This document shows positions 17,774-27,946 of a stretch of DNA of 64,000 nucleotides, piece by piece. This DNA is from Paenirhizobium selenitireducens ATCC BAA-1503. Its GTDB lineage: Bacteria; Pseudomonadota; Alphaproteobacteria; Rhizobiales; Rhizobiaceae. A program made the position numbers and the translations under genes. The stretch's first letter is position 1. Each line of letters starts with the position of its first letter. The notes under the pieces are model-generated. The model had not been told where the DNA came from. It did not search any database and saw only the letters and a program-made list of their open reading frames with translations. The stretch is from positions 291,641 to 355,640 of the forward strand of contig NZ_JAEG01000008.1 of assembly GCF_000518785.1 (NCBI RefSeq), read 5' to 3'.

Positions 17774-20700
17774 TCAGTGAAAATTCCGCCCCTTCGGCAT
17801 GGCCTGACGGACATCGCCGACGAGGTCCGGCACGTCACGGATCAGCCGCGCCAGCGACCCGGTCGACTTGCCGTCATACCGGTGCTCGTTGACCGGGCGG
17901 CGTATCTCGTCGGCATGGGCAAGCCCGCCGAAATCCTTGAGTTCCTCCCGAAGCAGGCCGAGCTTCTCCGTCGCATCGACCAGGTGCTCGGCGACCACAT
18001 GGATCACGCCCTCAGCCCTCTGCAGCCGTCCACGCACCTTCACCAGCCGGGCGCCCATGACGATGGTCCGGTACTGCTCGAAGGTCTTCGGCCAGACGAT
18101 GATATTGGCGACCCCGGTCTCGTCCTCGATCGTCATGAAGATCACCCCCTTGGCCGAGCCCGGCCGCTGGCGCACCAAGACGAGGCCCGCCACCTCGACG
18201 TGCCGTCCGTTGGCCGTCTGCTCGAGCGCCGAGGAAACGAGCACGCCGCTCCGGGCAAGCTCCTCGCGCAGGAAGGAGAGCGGATGGGCCTTCAGCGACA
18301 GCGAAAGCACGCGGTAATCATGGATGACCTGCTCGCCCGCCGGCATCAGCGGCAGCGAAACCTCCGCCTCGACCTGCAGCTCGACATCCGCAGCCCCGGA
18401 AAAGAGCGGCAGGTGCTCGACGGCCGCCTGCTGATCGAGCGCCTGGGCGGCCCAGAGCGCCTCGCGGCGGCTGAGGCCCAGCGAGGCGAAGGCATCGGCA
18501 TCCGCCAGCCGTTCGATCGCCGCCCGCGGCAGGCCCGTGCGTTTCCACAGGTCGCGGACCGAGGCATAGCCGCCGCCGCGGCGCGCCACGAGCAGGTCCA
18601 TGTCCGCCTCCGACAGGCCCTTGACCTGCCGGAAGCCGAGCCGCACCGCCTCGGTGCTGCGGATGACGCGGCGCATCGAGGCATGCCGCGGCGCGACCCG
18701 CCGGACGTCGAAGCCGCCCGCCTCCAGAATGCTGTTCCATGAAGAGGCGTTGACGTCGACCGGCCTCACCTCGACCCCGTGCTCGCGCGCGTCGCGCACC
18801 AGCTGCGCCGGCGCGTAGAACCCCATCGGCTGGGAATTGAGCAGGGCTGCGCAGAAGACGTCGGGATAGAAGGTCTTCACCCAGGCGGAGGCATAGACCA
18901 GCAGGGCGAAGGAGGCGGCATGGCTTTCCGGAAAGCCGTATTCGCCGAACCCCTCGATCTGGCTGAAACAACGCTCGGCGAATTCCAGCGTATAGTCCCG
19001 CTGCAGCATGCCGTCGATGAAGCGTTGCCGGAAATTGGCCACCTGCCCCGTCCGGCGGAAGGTCGCCATGGCCCGGCGCAGCTGATCGGCCTCGGCCGGC
19101 TTGAAGCCGGCGGCGGTAATGGCGATCTGCATCGCCTGTTCCTGGAACAGCGGAACCCCCAGCGTGCGTTTCAGCACCGCTTCCAGCTCGGGCTTCGGAT
19201 AGGTGATCTCGCGGCCGGCCTCCCTGTCCTTCCGGTTCTTCAGGTAGGGATGCACCATATTGCCCTGGATCGGCCCGGGCCGGACGATCGCCACCTCGAT
19301 CACCAGGTCGTAGAAGACCCGGGGTTTCAGCCGCGGCAGCATGCTCATCTGCGCCCGGCTTTCGATCTGGAAGACGCCGAGCGTATCGGCCCGGCAGATC
19401 ATGTCATAGACTTCTTCGCGCGGATCCTCGAAGAAGGCGGCAAGCGTCATGGGCGTGTCGTAATGGCTTTCAAGCAGCTTGATCGCCTTGGCAAGGCAGG
19501 TGAGCATGCCGAGCGCCAGGACATCGATCTTGAGGATCTTCAGCGTATCGAGATCGTCCTTGTTCCACTCGACCATGTAGCGCCCGTCCGCCGTGTTCAT
19601 GATAGGAACGACCTCGTCGAGCCGATCGCGGGTGATGACGAAGCCGCCGACATGCTGGGAAAGATGGCGTGGAAAGCCCATCAGCGTCGAGGCATAGTCG
19701 AGCACGCGCCGGGTCGTCGGATCGCTGAGATCGAGGCCGGCTGCCCTGGCCTCGCGCGCCGACAGATCCGCCGTCGACCAGCCCCAGATCGATCCGGAAA
19801 GCGCCGTCTGCACATCCTCCGACAGGCCGAACACCTTGGCCGTCTCGCGCCCCGCCGAACGCGCCCGGTAATTGATGACCGCCGCCGTCAGCGCCGCATG
19901 CTCGCGTCCATAGGTTCGGTAGATGAACTGGATCACCGTCTCGCGCTTCTCGTGCTCGAAATCGACGTCGATGTCCGGCGGCTCGTCGCGTTCGGTCGAG
20001 ATGAAGCGCTCGAACAGCAGGGTCGTCTTTTCCGGGTTCACCTCGGTGATGCCGAGGCAGTAGCAGACGGCGGAATTGGCGGCCGAGCCGCGCCCCTGGC
20101 AAAGAATGCCTTGCGAGCGGGCATAACCGATGATGCGGTGGACGGTGAGGAAATAGGGTTCGTAGCGCTTCTCGCCGATCAGGTTCAGCTCGTATTCGAG
20201 GAGGTCGGCGATCTTTTGCGGAATGCCGCCGGGGAACCGCCCGGCCGCCCCCTCATAGGTCAGCCGGCGCAAGGCCCGGTCGGGCGTCTCGCCGCCGATC
20301 GCCTCGTCGGGATATTGATGGCTAAGTTCGTCGAGGGAGAAATCGAGCCGGCCGAAGAATTCGGCTGTCGCCGCCACCGCTTGCGGATAGGCCCGGAAAA
20401 GGCGGGCCATTTCCTCGGGCTCCTTCAGATGCCGCTCGGCATGGGCGTGCAGCCGGAAACCGGCATCGGCCACCGTCACATGCTCGCGGATGGCGGTCAC
20501 CACATCGGCCACCGGCTTGCGCTCGGGCGCGTGATAGAAGGGATCATTGCTGGCGATCAGCGGCAGCGAAAGCCTCTGCCCCATCTGCTCGATGCGGCTG
20601 AAGGAAAGGCGATCGAGGCCGTCATAACGCGGCACGAGCGCCAGATAGAGCCGGCCTTTGAAGGGCTCCGCCAGTCGCGCCAGCCGGGCGCCGTAATCCT

Positions 20701-21112
20701 TAGCCTCGGCGTTCGTCGCAAAGCTCGGCACCATCGCCGCGACCATCAGGTCCTCCGCCCATTCGACGAGATCGTCTTCGTAAAGCGTGCACACGCCCTT
20801 TAACGAACGCAGGTTTCCCGCGCTCAGCAGGCGGCAGAGATGGCCCCAGCCGCGCCGGTTCATCGGATAGGCGACAAGCTCCGGCGTTCCGTCGGCAAAG
20901 GCGAGCCGCGCGCCCGGCCGGAAGGCATAGCCCTTGATCTTCGCCGCGGCATGCAGGCGCACCACCCCCGCCACCGTGTTGCGGTCGGCAAGTCCTATGC
21001 CGGAAAGGCCGATCCGGGCGGCGGTCGCCACCATCTCCTCCGGATGCGAGGCACCCTCCAGGAAGGAGAAATTGCTGCGGCAGCCGATCTCGAAGAAGGC
21101 CGGGGCGCTCAT
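17774..21112 (-). CDS. dnaE2: Error-prone DNA polymerase DnaE2 (ImuC)
   Basis: The 1112-residue C-family polymerase starts at ATG 21112 ([22 protein letters not shown]). The N-terminal PHP domain is followed by the polymerase core with the catalytic segment [14 protein letters not shown] and [13 protein letters not shown] helix-hairpin-helix region and a C-terminal OB fold ([27 protein letters not shown]) are visible. DnaE2 performs lesion bypass together with ImuA and ImuB. Its ATG overlaps the imuB stop (ATGA), making this the third gene of an SOS cassette. It lacks the tau-binding tail of replicative DnaE1, as expected for this subgroup. Confidence 0.95.
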   Translation of the reverse strand: MSAPAFFEIGCRSNFSFLEGASHPEEMVATAARIGLSGIGLADRNTVAGVVRLHAAAKIKGYAFRPGARLAFADGTPELVAYPMNRRGWGHLCRLLSAGNLRSLKGVCTLYEDDLVEWAEDLMVAAMVPSFATNAEAKDYGARLARLAEPFKGRLYLALVPRYDGLDRLSFSRIEQMGQRLSLPLIASNDPFYHAPERKPVADVVTAIREHVTVADAGFRLHAHAERHLKEPEEMARLFRAYPQAVAATAEFFGRLDFSLDELSHQYPDEAIGGETPDRALRRLTYEGAAGRFPGGIPQKIADLLEYELNLIGEKRYEPYFLTVHRIIGYARSQGILCQGRGSAANSAVCYCLGITEVNPEKTTLLFERFISTERDEPPDIDVDFEHEKRETVIQFIYRTYGREHAALTAAVINYRARSAGRETAKVFGLSEDVQTALSGSIWGWSTADLSAREARAAGLDLSDPTTRRVLDYASTLMGFPRHLSQHVGGFVITRDRLDEVVPIMNTADGRYMVEWNKDDLDTLKILKIDVLALGMLTCLAKAIKLLESHYDTPMTLAAFFEDPREEVYDMICRADTLGVFQIESRAQMSMLPRLKPRVFYDLVIEVAIVRPGPIQGNMVHPYLKNRKDREAGREITYPKPELEAVLKRTLGVPLFQEQAMQIAITAAGFKPAEADQLRRAMATFRRTGQVANFRQRFIDGMLQRDYTLEFAERCFSQIEGFGEYGFPESHAASFALLVYASAWVKTFYPDVFCAALLNSQPMGFYAPAQLVRDAREHGVEVRPVDVNASSWNSILEAGGFDVRRVAPRHASMRRVIRSTEAVRLGFRQVKGLSEADMDLLVARRGGGYASVRDLWKRTGLPRAAIERLADADAFASLGLSRREALWAAQALDQQAAVEHLPLFSGAADVELQVEAEVSLPLMPAGEQVIHDYRVLSLSLKAHPLSFLREELARSGVLVSSALEQTANGRHVEVAGLVLVRQRPGSAKGVIFMTIEDETGVANIIVWPKTFEQYRTIVMGARLVKVRGRLQRAEGVIHVVAEHLVDATEKLGLLREELKDFGGLAHADEIRRPVNEHRYDGKSTGSLARLIRDVPDLVGDVRQAMPKGRNFH

Positions 21113-22716
21113 GCGAATATGCCCTGCATGAACCAGCTCGGCCGGGCCGATCCGCGCTCGTAGAGACCCTGGCGGAAGAGCCAGAAACGGTGGCCGGCGC
21201 TGTCCTCGATGCGGAAATAGTCGCGCGGCAAGGCTTCTTCGCCGTCGATCCACCATTCCGGCGCCAGCCGTTCCGGCCCCTCGGCCCGCGCCACCCGGTG
21301 CTGGGCCCGGCGCCAGCGGAAACTGGCGGGCGGACCGTCCGGCACCTCGGCGGTCACCTCCACCGGTTCGGGATGGGAAAAGAGGCGGATCGGCCTTTCG
21401 CTGCGGACCGGCGGGCCGGGCAGACGCGCGGCGGTCGGCACCGTCGCCTCGGTGAGCGGCAAAAGGCCGGAGGCGCGTTCCGGCCAATGGCTCGCATGGG
21501 TGACGGGGAGCGTGAGGCAGCCCTCCCCGAAGCGGGCCGTGACCCGGTCGATGAAGTCGAGGGCCGCATCCTGCTCCTTCGGGCGGGTCCCGAAACTGCC
21601 CTGCGTTTCGGCCAGGGCCTCGGTACGCAAGACGTTGAGCCGGACGATCTCGAAACCGAAGCCGGCATCGAGATCGTCATGCAGCACGCCAAGCCGTTCG
21701 GAAAACAGCGCCTGGATCCGCCCGGCGTCCTTGAGCGGCGAGGCCGCGCCGATCTCGATCCGGAACACCCGGCCATCCACCCGGAACAACAGGAGTTCGA
21801 ACAGCCGGCCGCCTTCGCCGCGCGCGTCGAGGCCCGATTTCAGGCCCGCCGCCAGCCGACCGGTCAGGTCGAGGATCACCTCCTCGTCGCGGATCGGTTC
21901 CGCCAGCCGCCGTTCGACCGAAAGCAGGGCGACCGGCCGCCGGGGCACGATCGATTCCCCCTCGCGCCCGAGCGCCTGGTCGAGCCGCAGCAGCAGACCG
22001 GGGCCGAAGCGCCGGGTCAGCGGCCCGCGGGGCGCCGTCAGGAGATCGCCCACCTGCTTCAGTCCGACCCGCGCCAGCGCCGCCGCCATGCCCGCGTCGA
22101 TCCGGAGCGCCGCCATGGGAAGGGGCGAGAGAACCCGCACCATGTCGCTGTCGGCCACCACCGCATGGCGGGAAAAGCGCGCGGCCGCCCAGGACAGGCC
22201 GGGCGTCGCGGAAATCGCCCCGCGCGCATCGAGCCCCAGCTGGAAAAGCCGGTCGAGCAGTTCGGCGACGAGGCGCGCCTCCCCGCCGAACAGATGGGCG
22301 CAGCCCGTGATGTCGAGCATCAGCCCGTCCAGGCCGTCCAGCGCCACCAACGGCGTATAGCGGTCGCACCAGTCGGCGATCGCCTCGAGAAAGCGCCGGT
22401 CCGCCGGCATGTCGTCTTCGGCGACGTCGAGCGCCGGACAGATGGCGCGCGCCTCGGCGAGCGCCTGGCCGGCACGCAGCCCGATCGCCTCGGCGACCTC
22501 GTCGAGCGCGCTCAGCCGCATGGCATTGGCGATCCGGCCGGCGCAGACGACCGGCGGATGCTCAGGACGCCCGGTCGAACGCCACGACTGTCCCCAGCGC
22601 CGGCGCGCCAGCCGATCGGTCGAAAGGCGGGGGAACCAGAGCGACAGGATGCGTCGGTCGGTGTGCAGGGCTTGTGCCGGCGTGAAGGGGAGCTGCGGGG
22701 TAAAATTGGCGGTCAT
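21109..22716 (-). CDS. imuB: ImuB, Y-family polymerase-like mutasome protein
   Basis: The 535-residue protein resembles DinB-type Y-family polymerases from residue 20 on ([19 protein letters not shown]). The acidic residues that bind metal in active Y polymerases appear absent or replaced, as is typical of ImuB. A helix-hairpin-helix-like region ([25 protein letters not shown]) lies around 215-245. ImuB links DnaE2 to the sliding clamp and to ImuA. The ATG at 22716 lies 155 bases inside imuA; the conserved start of the fold is only about 20 codons further in, so a long overlap is real whichever start is used. Confidence 0.93.
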   Translation of the reverse strand: MTANFTPQLPFTPAQALHTDRRILSLWFPRLSTDRLARRRWGQSWRSTGRPEHPPVVCAGRIANAMRLSALDEVAEAIGLRAGQALAEARAICPALDVAEDDMPADRRFLEAIADWCDRYTPLVALDGLDGLMLDITGCAHLFGGEARLVAELLDRLFQLGLDARGAISATPGLSWAAARFSRHAVVADSDMVRVLSPLPMAALRIDAGMAAALARVGLKQVGDLLTAPRGPLTRRFGPGLLLRLDQALGREGESIVPRRPVALLSVERRLAEPIRDEEVILDLTGRLAAGLKSGLDARGEGGRLFELLLFRVDGRVFRIEIGAASPLKDAGRIQALFSERLGVLHDDLDAGFGFEIVRLNVLRTEALAETQGSFGTRPKEQDAALDFIDRVTARFGEGCLTLPVTHASHWPERASGLLPLTEATVPTAARLPGPPVRSERPIRLFSHPEPVEVTAEVPDGPPASFRWRRAQHRVARAEGPERLAPEWWIDGEEALPRDYFRIEDSAGHRFWLFRQGLYERGSARPSWFMQGIFA

Positions 22717-23485
22717 CTTTGTTCCACTCCAGGATCAGTTCGCGAGGGCCCCCGAGCCGGATCTTTTCCGGAACGAGGCGAAAGACGGGATTGCCGATGC
22801 TGCCGCCAAGCATCGATCCGTCGGGCAGGAAGCGCGCCGCCGCCGGCGCGGGTTCGATGCGAAGACGAAGGGAAGCGCTGCTCGCCTCTTCCTCCCCGCC
22901 CTGGCGCACCAGAAGGAGAAAACCGCCGGTGCTTCTGGCCTTCAGGCTGAGACGCCGGCTTTCGGTCAGGCCGAAACCGCGCGGATTGCCGTTGACCTCC
23001 AGCATCACCGCCGAAAAGCCCCCCGAGGTGAGCGCCGCATCGGCCAGCCAGAGCGCATCCTCCAGCCGCCTAGGCATGGCATAGAGGAGTTCACCCGGCT
23101 GAAATCCGTAGTCGGCAAGCCCCGCCGCATGGGGCAGGCCCGCCTCCCGCGCGACCAGCCGCTCGCCGATCCACAGGATGCGCTTTGCCGGACGAGACGA
23201 CCGGCCGACCAGGCAAAGCCCCAGCCCGAAACCGCTGACCGCCCCAGCATCCCGGAGCTGCAGGCCGCGCGCCTCGATCATCGAGCCGGTGGGAAACCCT
23301 TCCGGCAGAAGGCTTTCGAGACCTTGATCTTCGTGAATGACGGGGCCGCAGGACCCCGGATCCGCTTCGTCGCCGGCACCGCCGGCCACGGGCGCAAGCC
23401 CGTCCGCAGGGGGGCGCCCTTCGATCTTCGCTATGGCTTCGCGCAAGGCAAAAAGCCTCTCCTGCGCCTGAGCGGTCGCGCTCAT
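22562..23485 (-). CDS. imuA: ImuA, SulA/RecA-like mutasome protein
   Basis: The 307-residue protein is the first gene of the imuA-imuB-dnaE2 cassette. It has a RecA/SulA-like region: LLPEGFPTGSMIEARGL, RILWIGERLVAREAGLPHAAGLADYG and LLVRQGGEEEASSASLRLRI. Walker A is not well formed, in line with ImuA being a non-canonical RecA relative. A C-terminal tail (about 245-307) overlaps the imuB start and is less conserved in look. It lies 21 bases downstream of a perfect LexA box, so induction by DNA damage is expected. Confidence 0.9.
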   Translation of the reverse strand: MSATAQAQERLFALREAIAKIEGRPPADGLAPVAGGAGDEADPGSCGPVIHEDQGLESLLPEGFPTGSMIEARGLQLRDAGAVSGFGLGLCLVGRSSRPAKRILWIGERLVAREAGLPHAAGLADYGFQPGELLYAMPRRLEDALWLADAALTSGGFSAVMLEVNGNPRGFGLTESRRLSLKARSTGGFLLLVRQGGEEEASSASLRLRIEPAPAAARFLPDGSMLGGSIGNPVFRLVPEKIRLGGPRELILEWNKDDRQFYPAAPLHAGTSPAHRPTHPVALVPPPFDRSAGAPALGTVVAFDRAS

Positions 23486-23505
23486 GACGTCTCTCCTGCT
23501 GGAAT

Positions 23506-23520
23506 GTTCCCTATATGTTC
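23506..23520 (-). promoter_or_regulatory. LexA box (GTTC-N7-GTTC) for imuA-imuB-dnaE2
   Basis: GTTC at 23506-23509 and GTTC at 23517-23520 are separated by exactly 7 bases, the alphaproteobacterial SOS consensus (GAAC-N7-GAAC on the coding strand). It lies 21 bases upstream of the imuA ATG, between imuA and the divergent metallopeptidase gene. Confidence 0.9.
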
Positions 23521-23642
23521 TTATGGATTCCAGAGCTTGCTAAAAGAGTCAACCGGATTCGTTGTGAATTTATTCCTTGACAGGATTCCCACTCGAAATG
23601 CGGGGGCAAAGGTCCTATATGGAAAGCCAGTAAGGAGTACCG

Positions 23643-24110
23643 ATGGCACGTATTGACCAGACCGAAGATTGGCGCGAACGCCATGCACCGACGATCAGCG
23701 CGTTCGAATCGCTGGCGATCGAGGCCTATGGCCATTTGCCGGAGGAATTCCGTGCGCTGACGGGCAATCTGATCATCGAGATCGCCGATTTTCCCACCGA
23801 CGAGGTCTTCGAGGACATGGCGCTGGAAACGCCCTTCGATCTGCTCGGCCTGTTCGAGGGGCGCGGCATTTCCGAGCGTTTCACCATGGAAACCGGCGAG
23901 ATGCCGAACCGCATCACGCTCTATCGCCGTCCCATTCTCGACTACTGGGCCGAGAACGAGGAAACGCTGGGCGACATCATCACCCATGTGCTGATCCATG
24001 AGATCGGCCACCATTTCGGCCTGTCCGACGACGACATGGAGCGCATCGAGGAAAGCGCCGAAGATGCCGCCGCGGAATCCGACGGCATGTCCGACTCGTT
24101 GAAGGATTAA
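23643..24110 (+). CDS. Metallopeptidase family protein (MpP-like zincin)
   Basis: The 155-residue protein belongs to the small zincin family formerly called DUF1025. The zinc motif HVLIHEIGHHFGLSDDD (residues about 118-134) holds HExxH and a third ligand downstream. The N-terminal MARIDQTEDWRERHAPTISAFE and IIEIADFPTDEV are typical of the family. It is predicted to be cytosolic. TAAGGAG upstream of ATG 23643 is a good ribosome binding site. The stop overlaps the stop of the convergent HbpS-like gene by 4 bases. The physiological target is unknown. Confidence 0.85.
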   Translation: MARIDQTEDWRERHAPTISAFESLAIEAYGHLPEEFRALTGNLIIEIADFPTDEVFEDMALETPFDLLGLFEGRGISERFTMETGEMPNRITLYRRPILDYWAENEETLGDIITHVLIHEIGHHFGLSDDDMERIEESAEDAAAESDGMSDSLKD

Positions 24111-24538
24111 CCCCGCGTCGCGAGGAAATGGGCAATGCCCGCTTCCGCGCAGCTGAGATCCTGCGCCGGCGTTCCCGAACTGATGCCGATCCCGCCGACC
24201 ACTTCGCCGTCGATGATCACCGGCAGGCCGCCGCCGACCACCATCAGCCGCCCGCCGATCGCCGAATGAATACCGAAGGCGGGGCTGCCCGGCTGGCTGG
24301 CCGCACCATATTCATGGGTCGCCTTCTTCGCCGCCGCGGCGGTAAACGCCTTGTCGATGGCGATCGTCGTGCTGGTCACCTTGCCGCCGTCCATGCGCTC
24401 GAAGGCGATGAGCTGGCCGCTCTCGTCGGTGATGGCGATGCACATCGGCACGCCGATCTCGCGGGCCTTGTCGCTGGCGCCGGCGATCAGCAGGCGGGCA
24501 TCGGAAATATCGAGACGTCGAATGGTTAGCACGGGCAT
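24107..24538 (-). CDS. GlcG/HbpS family heme-binding-like protein
   Basis: The 143-residue protein matches the GlcG/HbpS (DUF336) fold: AREIGVPMCIAITDESGQLIAFERMDGG, STTIAIDKAFTAAAAKKAT, IGGRLMVVGGGLPVI and GGIGISSGTPAQDLSCAEAGI. Family members bind haem or cobalamin or serve in catabolic operons; no specific role can be given here. ATG 24538 lies only two bases after AGGAGA, while GTG 24532 has ideal spacing, so the protein may begin two codons later. It is convergent with the zincin gene and divergent from the SDR gene. Confidence 0.8.
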   Translation of the reverse strand: MPVLTIRRLDISDARLLIAGASDKAREIGVPMCIAITDESGQLIAFERMDGGKVTSTTIAIDKAFTAAAAKKATHEYGAASQPGSPAFGIHSAIGGRLMVVGGGLPVIIDGEVVGGIGISSGTPAQDLSCAEAGIAHFLATRG

Positions 24539-24781
24539 TCTCCTGCAATGCGTGGGGGGGGGCGGGCGCCACCACATCATTCGGCAGGCGCCCCAAGCCC
24601 CGACCATGACCGCAATCACCCTTGAAGGACAATGTCGCCCGACGGAAAAACATCTGTGCGGGGACGGCAAATCCAGGGGTCGACAGGCCAGCCGCCCACG
24701 CCCCGTGCTACGTCCGGAAACGGGTGGTCGCCGACCCGCCCGCTCCCTATCCCTTTGCCTCCAACACCAAAGGAGGTTTCC

Positions 24782-25531
24782 ATGACAAGCCTGAACGACA
24801 AGGTCGCCATCATCACCGGAGCATCGTCCGGCATCGGCCGCGCCACTGCCCTTCTGTTTGCCGCAGAGGGCGCATCGCTGGTGCTCAATGCCAGGGGCAG
24901 TGAAGCCCTCGACGAAATCGTTGACCGCGTGCGCCACGCCGGCGGCAAAGCCCAGGCCGTGCCGGGTGATGTCGCCCTGGCCGAAACCCATGAAAAGCTG
25001 GTGAATGCGGCGGTGAGCCGCTTCGGCGGCCTCGACATCGCGATCAACAATGCCGGGGCCGTCGGCCCGATCAAGCCGCTGGCGGACGTCGCCCTGCCCG
25101 AATGGCAGGACACGCTGGCAGCCAACCTCACCTCGGCCTTCCTCGCCGCGCGGCTCCAGATCCCGGCCATGCTGGAGCGCGGCTCGGGCGCCCTGGTCTT
25201 CGTTTCCACCTTCGTCGGCACGAGCGTCGGCCTGCCAGGCATGGGCGTCTATGCCGCCTCGAAGGCCGGCCTCATGGGACTGGTGAAGGGCATCACCGCG
25301 GATTACGGCAGCCGCAACATCCGGGCCAATGCGCTGCTGCCTGGCGGCACCGATACGCGAATGGCCGGCGATCAGGCCCAGAAGGACTGGGCGGCAGGCC
25401 TGCATGCCCTGAAGCGCATCGCCCGGCCGGAAGAAATCGCCCAGGCCGCCCTGTTCCTGGCCGGCCCGATGGGCAGTTTCGTCGCCGGCTCCGCCCTCTT
25501 TGCCGACGGCGGCAATTCCGCCGTCAAATGA
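24782..25531 (+). CDS. SDR family oxidoreductase
   Basis: The 249-residue protein is a classical short-chain dehydrogenase. The cofactor motif GASSGIG is at residues 14-20, NNAG at about 88, and the catalytic YxxxK as YAASK near 156, with Ser upstream in VFVSTFVG. The C-terminus LFADGGNSAVK is normal. AAAGGAGG precedes the ATG at 24782. The substrate is unknown. About 240 bases with no gene separate it from the divergent HbpS-like gene. Confidence 0.9.
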   Translation: MTSLNDKVAIITGASSGIGRATALLFAAEGASLVLNARGSEALDEIVDRVRHAGGKAQAVPGDVALAETHEKLVNAAVSRFGGLDIAINNAGAVGPIKPLADVALPEWQDTLAANLTSAFLAARLQIPAMLERGSGALVFVSTFVGTSVGLPGMGVYAASKAGLMGLVKGITADYGSRNIRANALLPGGTDTRMAGDQAQKDWAAGLHALKRIARPEEIAQAALFLAGPMGSFVAGSALFADGGNSAVK

Positions 25532-25579
25532 TCCGAGGCATCGGGGCGCCCGCCGCACATGGCGGGTGCCCCGAGCCTG

Positions 25580-25786
25580 TCATTGTTCGCCGAGCTTCAT
25601 GCTCGGATCATAGTCCTTGCCGTGCACGGTCTTCACCACGGCCTGCCCGCAATGCATCTGGTTGGTCGCGGCATTGAAGGACAGGCTCGGCGCGCCGTGC
25701 AGTTCCCAGCCCTTGTTGAGCGCATCGGTAACGCGATGACAAAAGGCCGCGTCGTCCGGGCCGGTGAGGAAACGATAGACTTTCAT
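25580..25786 (-). CDS. DUF1737 domain protein
   Basis: The 68-residue protein matches the small DUF1737 family: MKVYRFLTGPDDAAFCHRVTDALNKGWELHG is its full signature. The function is unknown. Its ATG overlaps the stop of the upstream citrate lyase-like gene (ATGA, 25783-25786), so translation is coupled. An internal Cys-His pair (MHCGQAV) is present, but there is no metal motif. Confidence 0.82.
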   Translation of the reverse strand: MKVYRFLTGPDDAAFCHRVTDALNKGWELHGAPSLSFNAATNQMHCGQAVVKTVHGKDYDPSMKLGEQ

Positions 25787-26694
25787 GCTGTCCTGCCTTC
25801 TCTTGCTTCGATGGCCTGAGCCTTGGCGAGAAGCCGCTCGGCCTGTTCCAGATGCAGCCGCTCGACCATGCGGCCGTTAAGGTTGATGACGTTGAGGCCG
25901 GCCGTCGCCGGATCGGCAAAGGCGGCGACGATCGTCTTCGCCTCGGCCAGCGCCTGCGGCGAAAAACCGAAATGCCGGTTGGCGCCGTCGATCTGCGCCG
26001 GATGGATCAGCATCTTGCCGTCAAAACCCATGGCGCGGCCTTGCGCGCATTCCGCCTCATAGGTCTCCAGCGTCTTGAATTCGTTCGACACGCTGTCGAT
26101 CGCGTCGAGCCCATAGGCGCGCGCCGCAAGGATCACCTGCATCAGGAAGGGCACGACATAGGTCCGCCCCGGCTCCGGCGCCACCCCGGTTTCCTTGCGC
26201 AGGTCGTTTAGCCCGACGACGAAGCAGTCGAGCAGGCCGCCGGCGGTGCGGCCCGAACCGGCGATCGCCGCGGAGTTCAACACGCCGCGCGGCGTCTCGA
26301 TCATCGCCCAGATCCTGAGACTTTCCGTCGCATCCGATTCCGCCAGCAGGTCGGCGACGCGCTGCACGTCGTCCGGCCCGTCCACCTTCGGCAAGAGCAC
26401 CGCATCGGGTCGGCAGGCGATCACCGCCGCCATGTCGTCGAGGAAGAATTCCGTGTCGAGGCCGTTCACCCGGATGATCGCCTCGCGGCCGTGGAGCGGC
26501 GTCTCGGCGAAGAAACGGCGCAGATTCTCCCGCGCTTCGGCCTTCTTCTCCGGTGCGACCGAATCCTCGAGGTCAAAGATGACGGCGTCGCAGGACAGCC
26601 CGTGCGTCTTTTCCAGCGCCCGGACATTGATCGCCGGCACGCTGAGAACGGAACGGCGCAAGCGCGCCGGGTGGTGGGAATTGATCGAATTCAT
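25783..26694 (-). CDS. HpcH/HpaI aldolase / CitE-like CoA lyase
   Basis: The 303-residue protein is of the citrate lyase beta / malyl-CoA lyase superfamily: RSVLSVPAINVRALEK, DAVIFDLEDSVAPEKK (acidic metal ligand), REAIIRVNGLDTEFF, VLLPKVDG, IWAMIETPRGVLN (metal-binding Glu) and GKMLIHPAQID. Members cleave or form beta-hydroxyacyl-CoA such as malyl-CoA or methylmalyl-CoA. No citrate lyase alpha or gamma subunit is nearby, so a CoA-ester role is more likely than citrate lyase. The ATG at 26694 is favoured because the fold begins soon after it. Confidence 0.85.
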   Translation of the reverse strand: MNSINSHHPARLRRSVLSVPAINVRALEKTHGLSCDAVIFDLEDSVAPEKKAEARENLRRFFAETPLHGREAIIRVNGLDTEFFLDDMAAVIACRPDAVLLPKVDGPDDVQRVADLLAESDATESLRIWAMIETPRGVLNSAAIAGSGRTAGGLLDCFVVGLNDLRKETGVAPEPGRTYVVPFLMQVILAARAYGLDAIDSVSNEFKTLETYEAECAQGRAMGFDGKMLIHPAQIDGANRHFGFSPQALAEAKTIVAAFADPATAGLNVINLNGRMVERLHLEQAERLLAKAQAIEAREGRTA

Positions 26695-26805
26695 GCGCCA
26701 ACTTCTGCCAAGCTTTGCCCGGCCATGCAAGGCGACATTTGGCGGAAAGCCCTTGCATTCCGTGGGAAGAAGGACCACCTTGGAGTTTCAGAAAGGATTT
26801 CCACC

Positions 26806-27039
26806 ATGCAGAATCTCCGTTCCGTCGCCATTGCCGCAGCCGGCATCGTCGTGCTGGCGATTGCCGCCGCCTTCACCGTCTCGCTGACGCTGATCGCCGG
26901 TGCCGTGCTGACGCTGAGCCTCGTCGCCCGCATGCTGACCGCGCGGCCGAAAAAGGCCCCGGTCTATGCCAAGGCAAAGACTGAAGGTCGCGAGATGCGC
27001 GTGTGGAATGACGGGCGCGGCACCATCATCGATCTGTGA
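26806..27039 (+). CDS. Small membrane protein, unknown function
   Basis: The 77-residue protein has one long hydrophobic stretch (about residues 6-45, enough for one or two membrane passes) and a basic tail (RPKKAPVYAKAKTEGREMRVWNDGRGTIIDL; read here as about residues 47-77). AAAGGA lies upstream of ATG 26806. It does not match a characterised family that I know. The C-terminal VWNDGRGTIIDL is distinctive. It precedes leuD by 139 bases and diverges from the CitE-like gene. Confidence 0.7.
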   Translation: MQNLRSVAIAAAGIVVLAIAAAFTVSLTLIAGAVLTLSLVARMLTARPKKAPVYAKAKTEGREMRVWNDGRGTIIDL

Positions 27040-27178
27040 CAGGATCGGCCGGCACGCCCGGAAAACTGACGCTTCGGCGGCCGGGCGTACCCGTTTGGCC
27101 AATAAAGGCCTTCAAATCCGCGCGATTTTCCTCTATGGCCAGCGGAATTCCTGAATTGCATTCCGAAGGCAGGGTCTG

Positions 27179-27784
27179 ATGGAAAAGTTCGTAAAGCTCA
27201 CCGGCGTCGCAGCACCGCTTCCGGTCGTCAATGTCGACACCGACATGATCATCCCGAAGGACTATCTGAAGACCATCAAGCGCACCGGCCTCGGCCAGGG
27301 TCTGTTCGCCGAGGCGCGCTACAAGGAAGACGGTTCGGAAAACCCGGATTTCGTCCTCAACAAGCCGGCCTATCGCAATGCCCAGATCCTGGTTGCCGGC
27401 GACAATTTCGGCTGCGGTTCCTCGCGCGAGCATGCGCCCTGGGCGCTTCTCGACTTCGGCATCCGCTGCGTGATCTCCACCTCGTTCGCCGACATCTTCT
27501 ACAACAACTGCTTCAAGAACGGCATTCTGCCGATCGTCGTCAGCCCGGAAGACCTGGACAAGCTGATGGACGACGCCAACCGCGGTTCCAATGCCGTTCT
27601 GTCGGTCGACCTTGAATCGCAGGAAATCACCGGTCCGGACGGCGGCCGCATCAAGTTCGACATCGACGCCTTCAAGCGCCATTGCCTGCTGAACGGCCTC
27701 GACGACATCGGCCTGACGCTGGAAAAGGCCGCAAGCATCGCCGCCTTCGAAAAGACCAACGCCCAGACCCATCCCTGGGCTTGA
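27179..27784 (+). CDS. leuD: 3-isopropylmalate dehydratase small subunit
   Basis: The 201-residue protein pairs with LeuC to isomerise 2-isopropylmalate to 3-isopropylmalate in leucine synthesis. The swivelling-domain signature [17 protein letters not shown] is at about residue 77. [13 protein letters not shown] near the start and the C-terminal region are typical. The length is normal. leuC is not in the window, as is usual in Rhizobiales, where leuC is elsewhere. leuB follows after 162 bases. Confidence 0.96.
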   Translation: MEKFVKLTGVAAPLPVVNVDTDMIIPKDYLKTIKRTGLGQGLFAEARYKEDGSENPDFVLNKPAYRNAQILVAGDNFGCGSSREHAPWALLDFGIRCVISTSFADIFYNNCFKNGILPIVVSPEDLDKLMDDANRGSNAVLSVDLESQEITGPDGGRIKFDIDAFKRHCLLNGLDDIGLTLEKAASIAAFEKTNAQTHPWA

Positions 27785-27946
27785 TCAAAGCTTGACCGCG
27801 CGCGACGACGGCTTGCCCGTCTTCGCGCCGCGATCACCCGCTACGGCTGCCTCCCACCGTACCGTTCTGCCGCTGAGTGTCCTTGAAATGCGGGTTTTTG
27901 CCCGATAGAAGGCGGCAACTCTTTTCCAAAGCCAGGGAGGCTTTCC

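Noticed and set aside
17291..23084. Very long plus-strand frames opposite bfd, dnaE2, imuB and imuA
   Set aside because: They are antisense shadows of high-GC genes, rich in Arg, Pro and His, with no domain signature.
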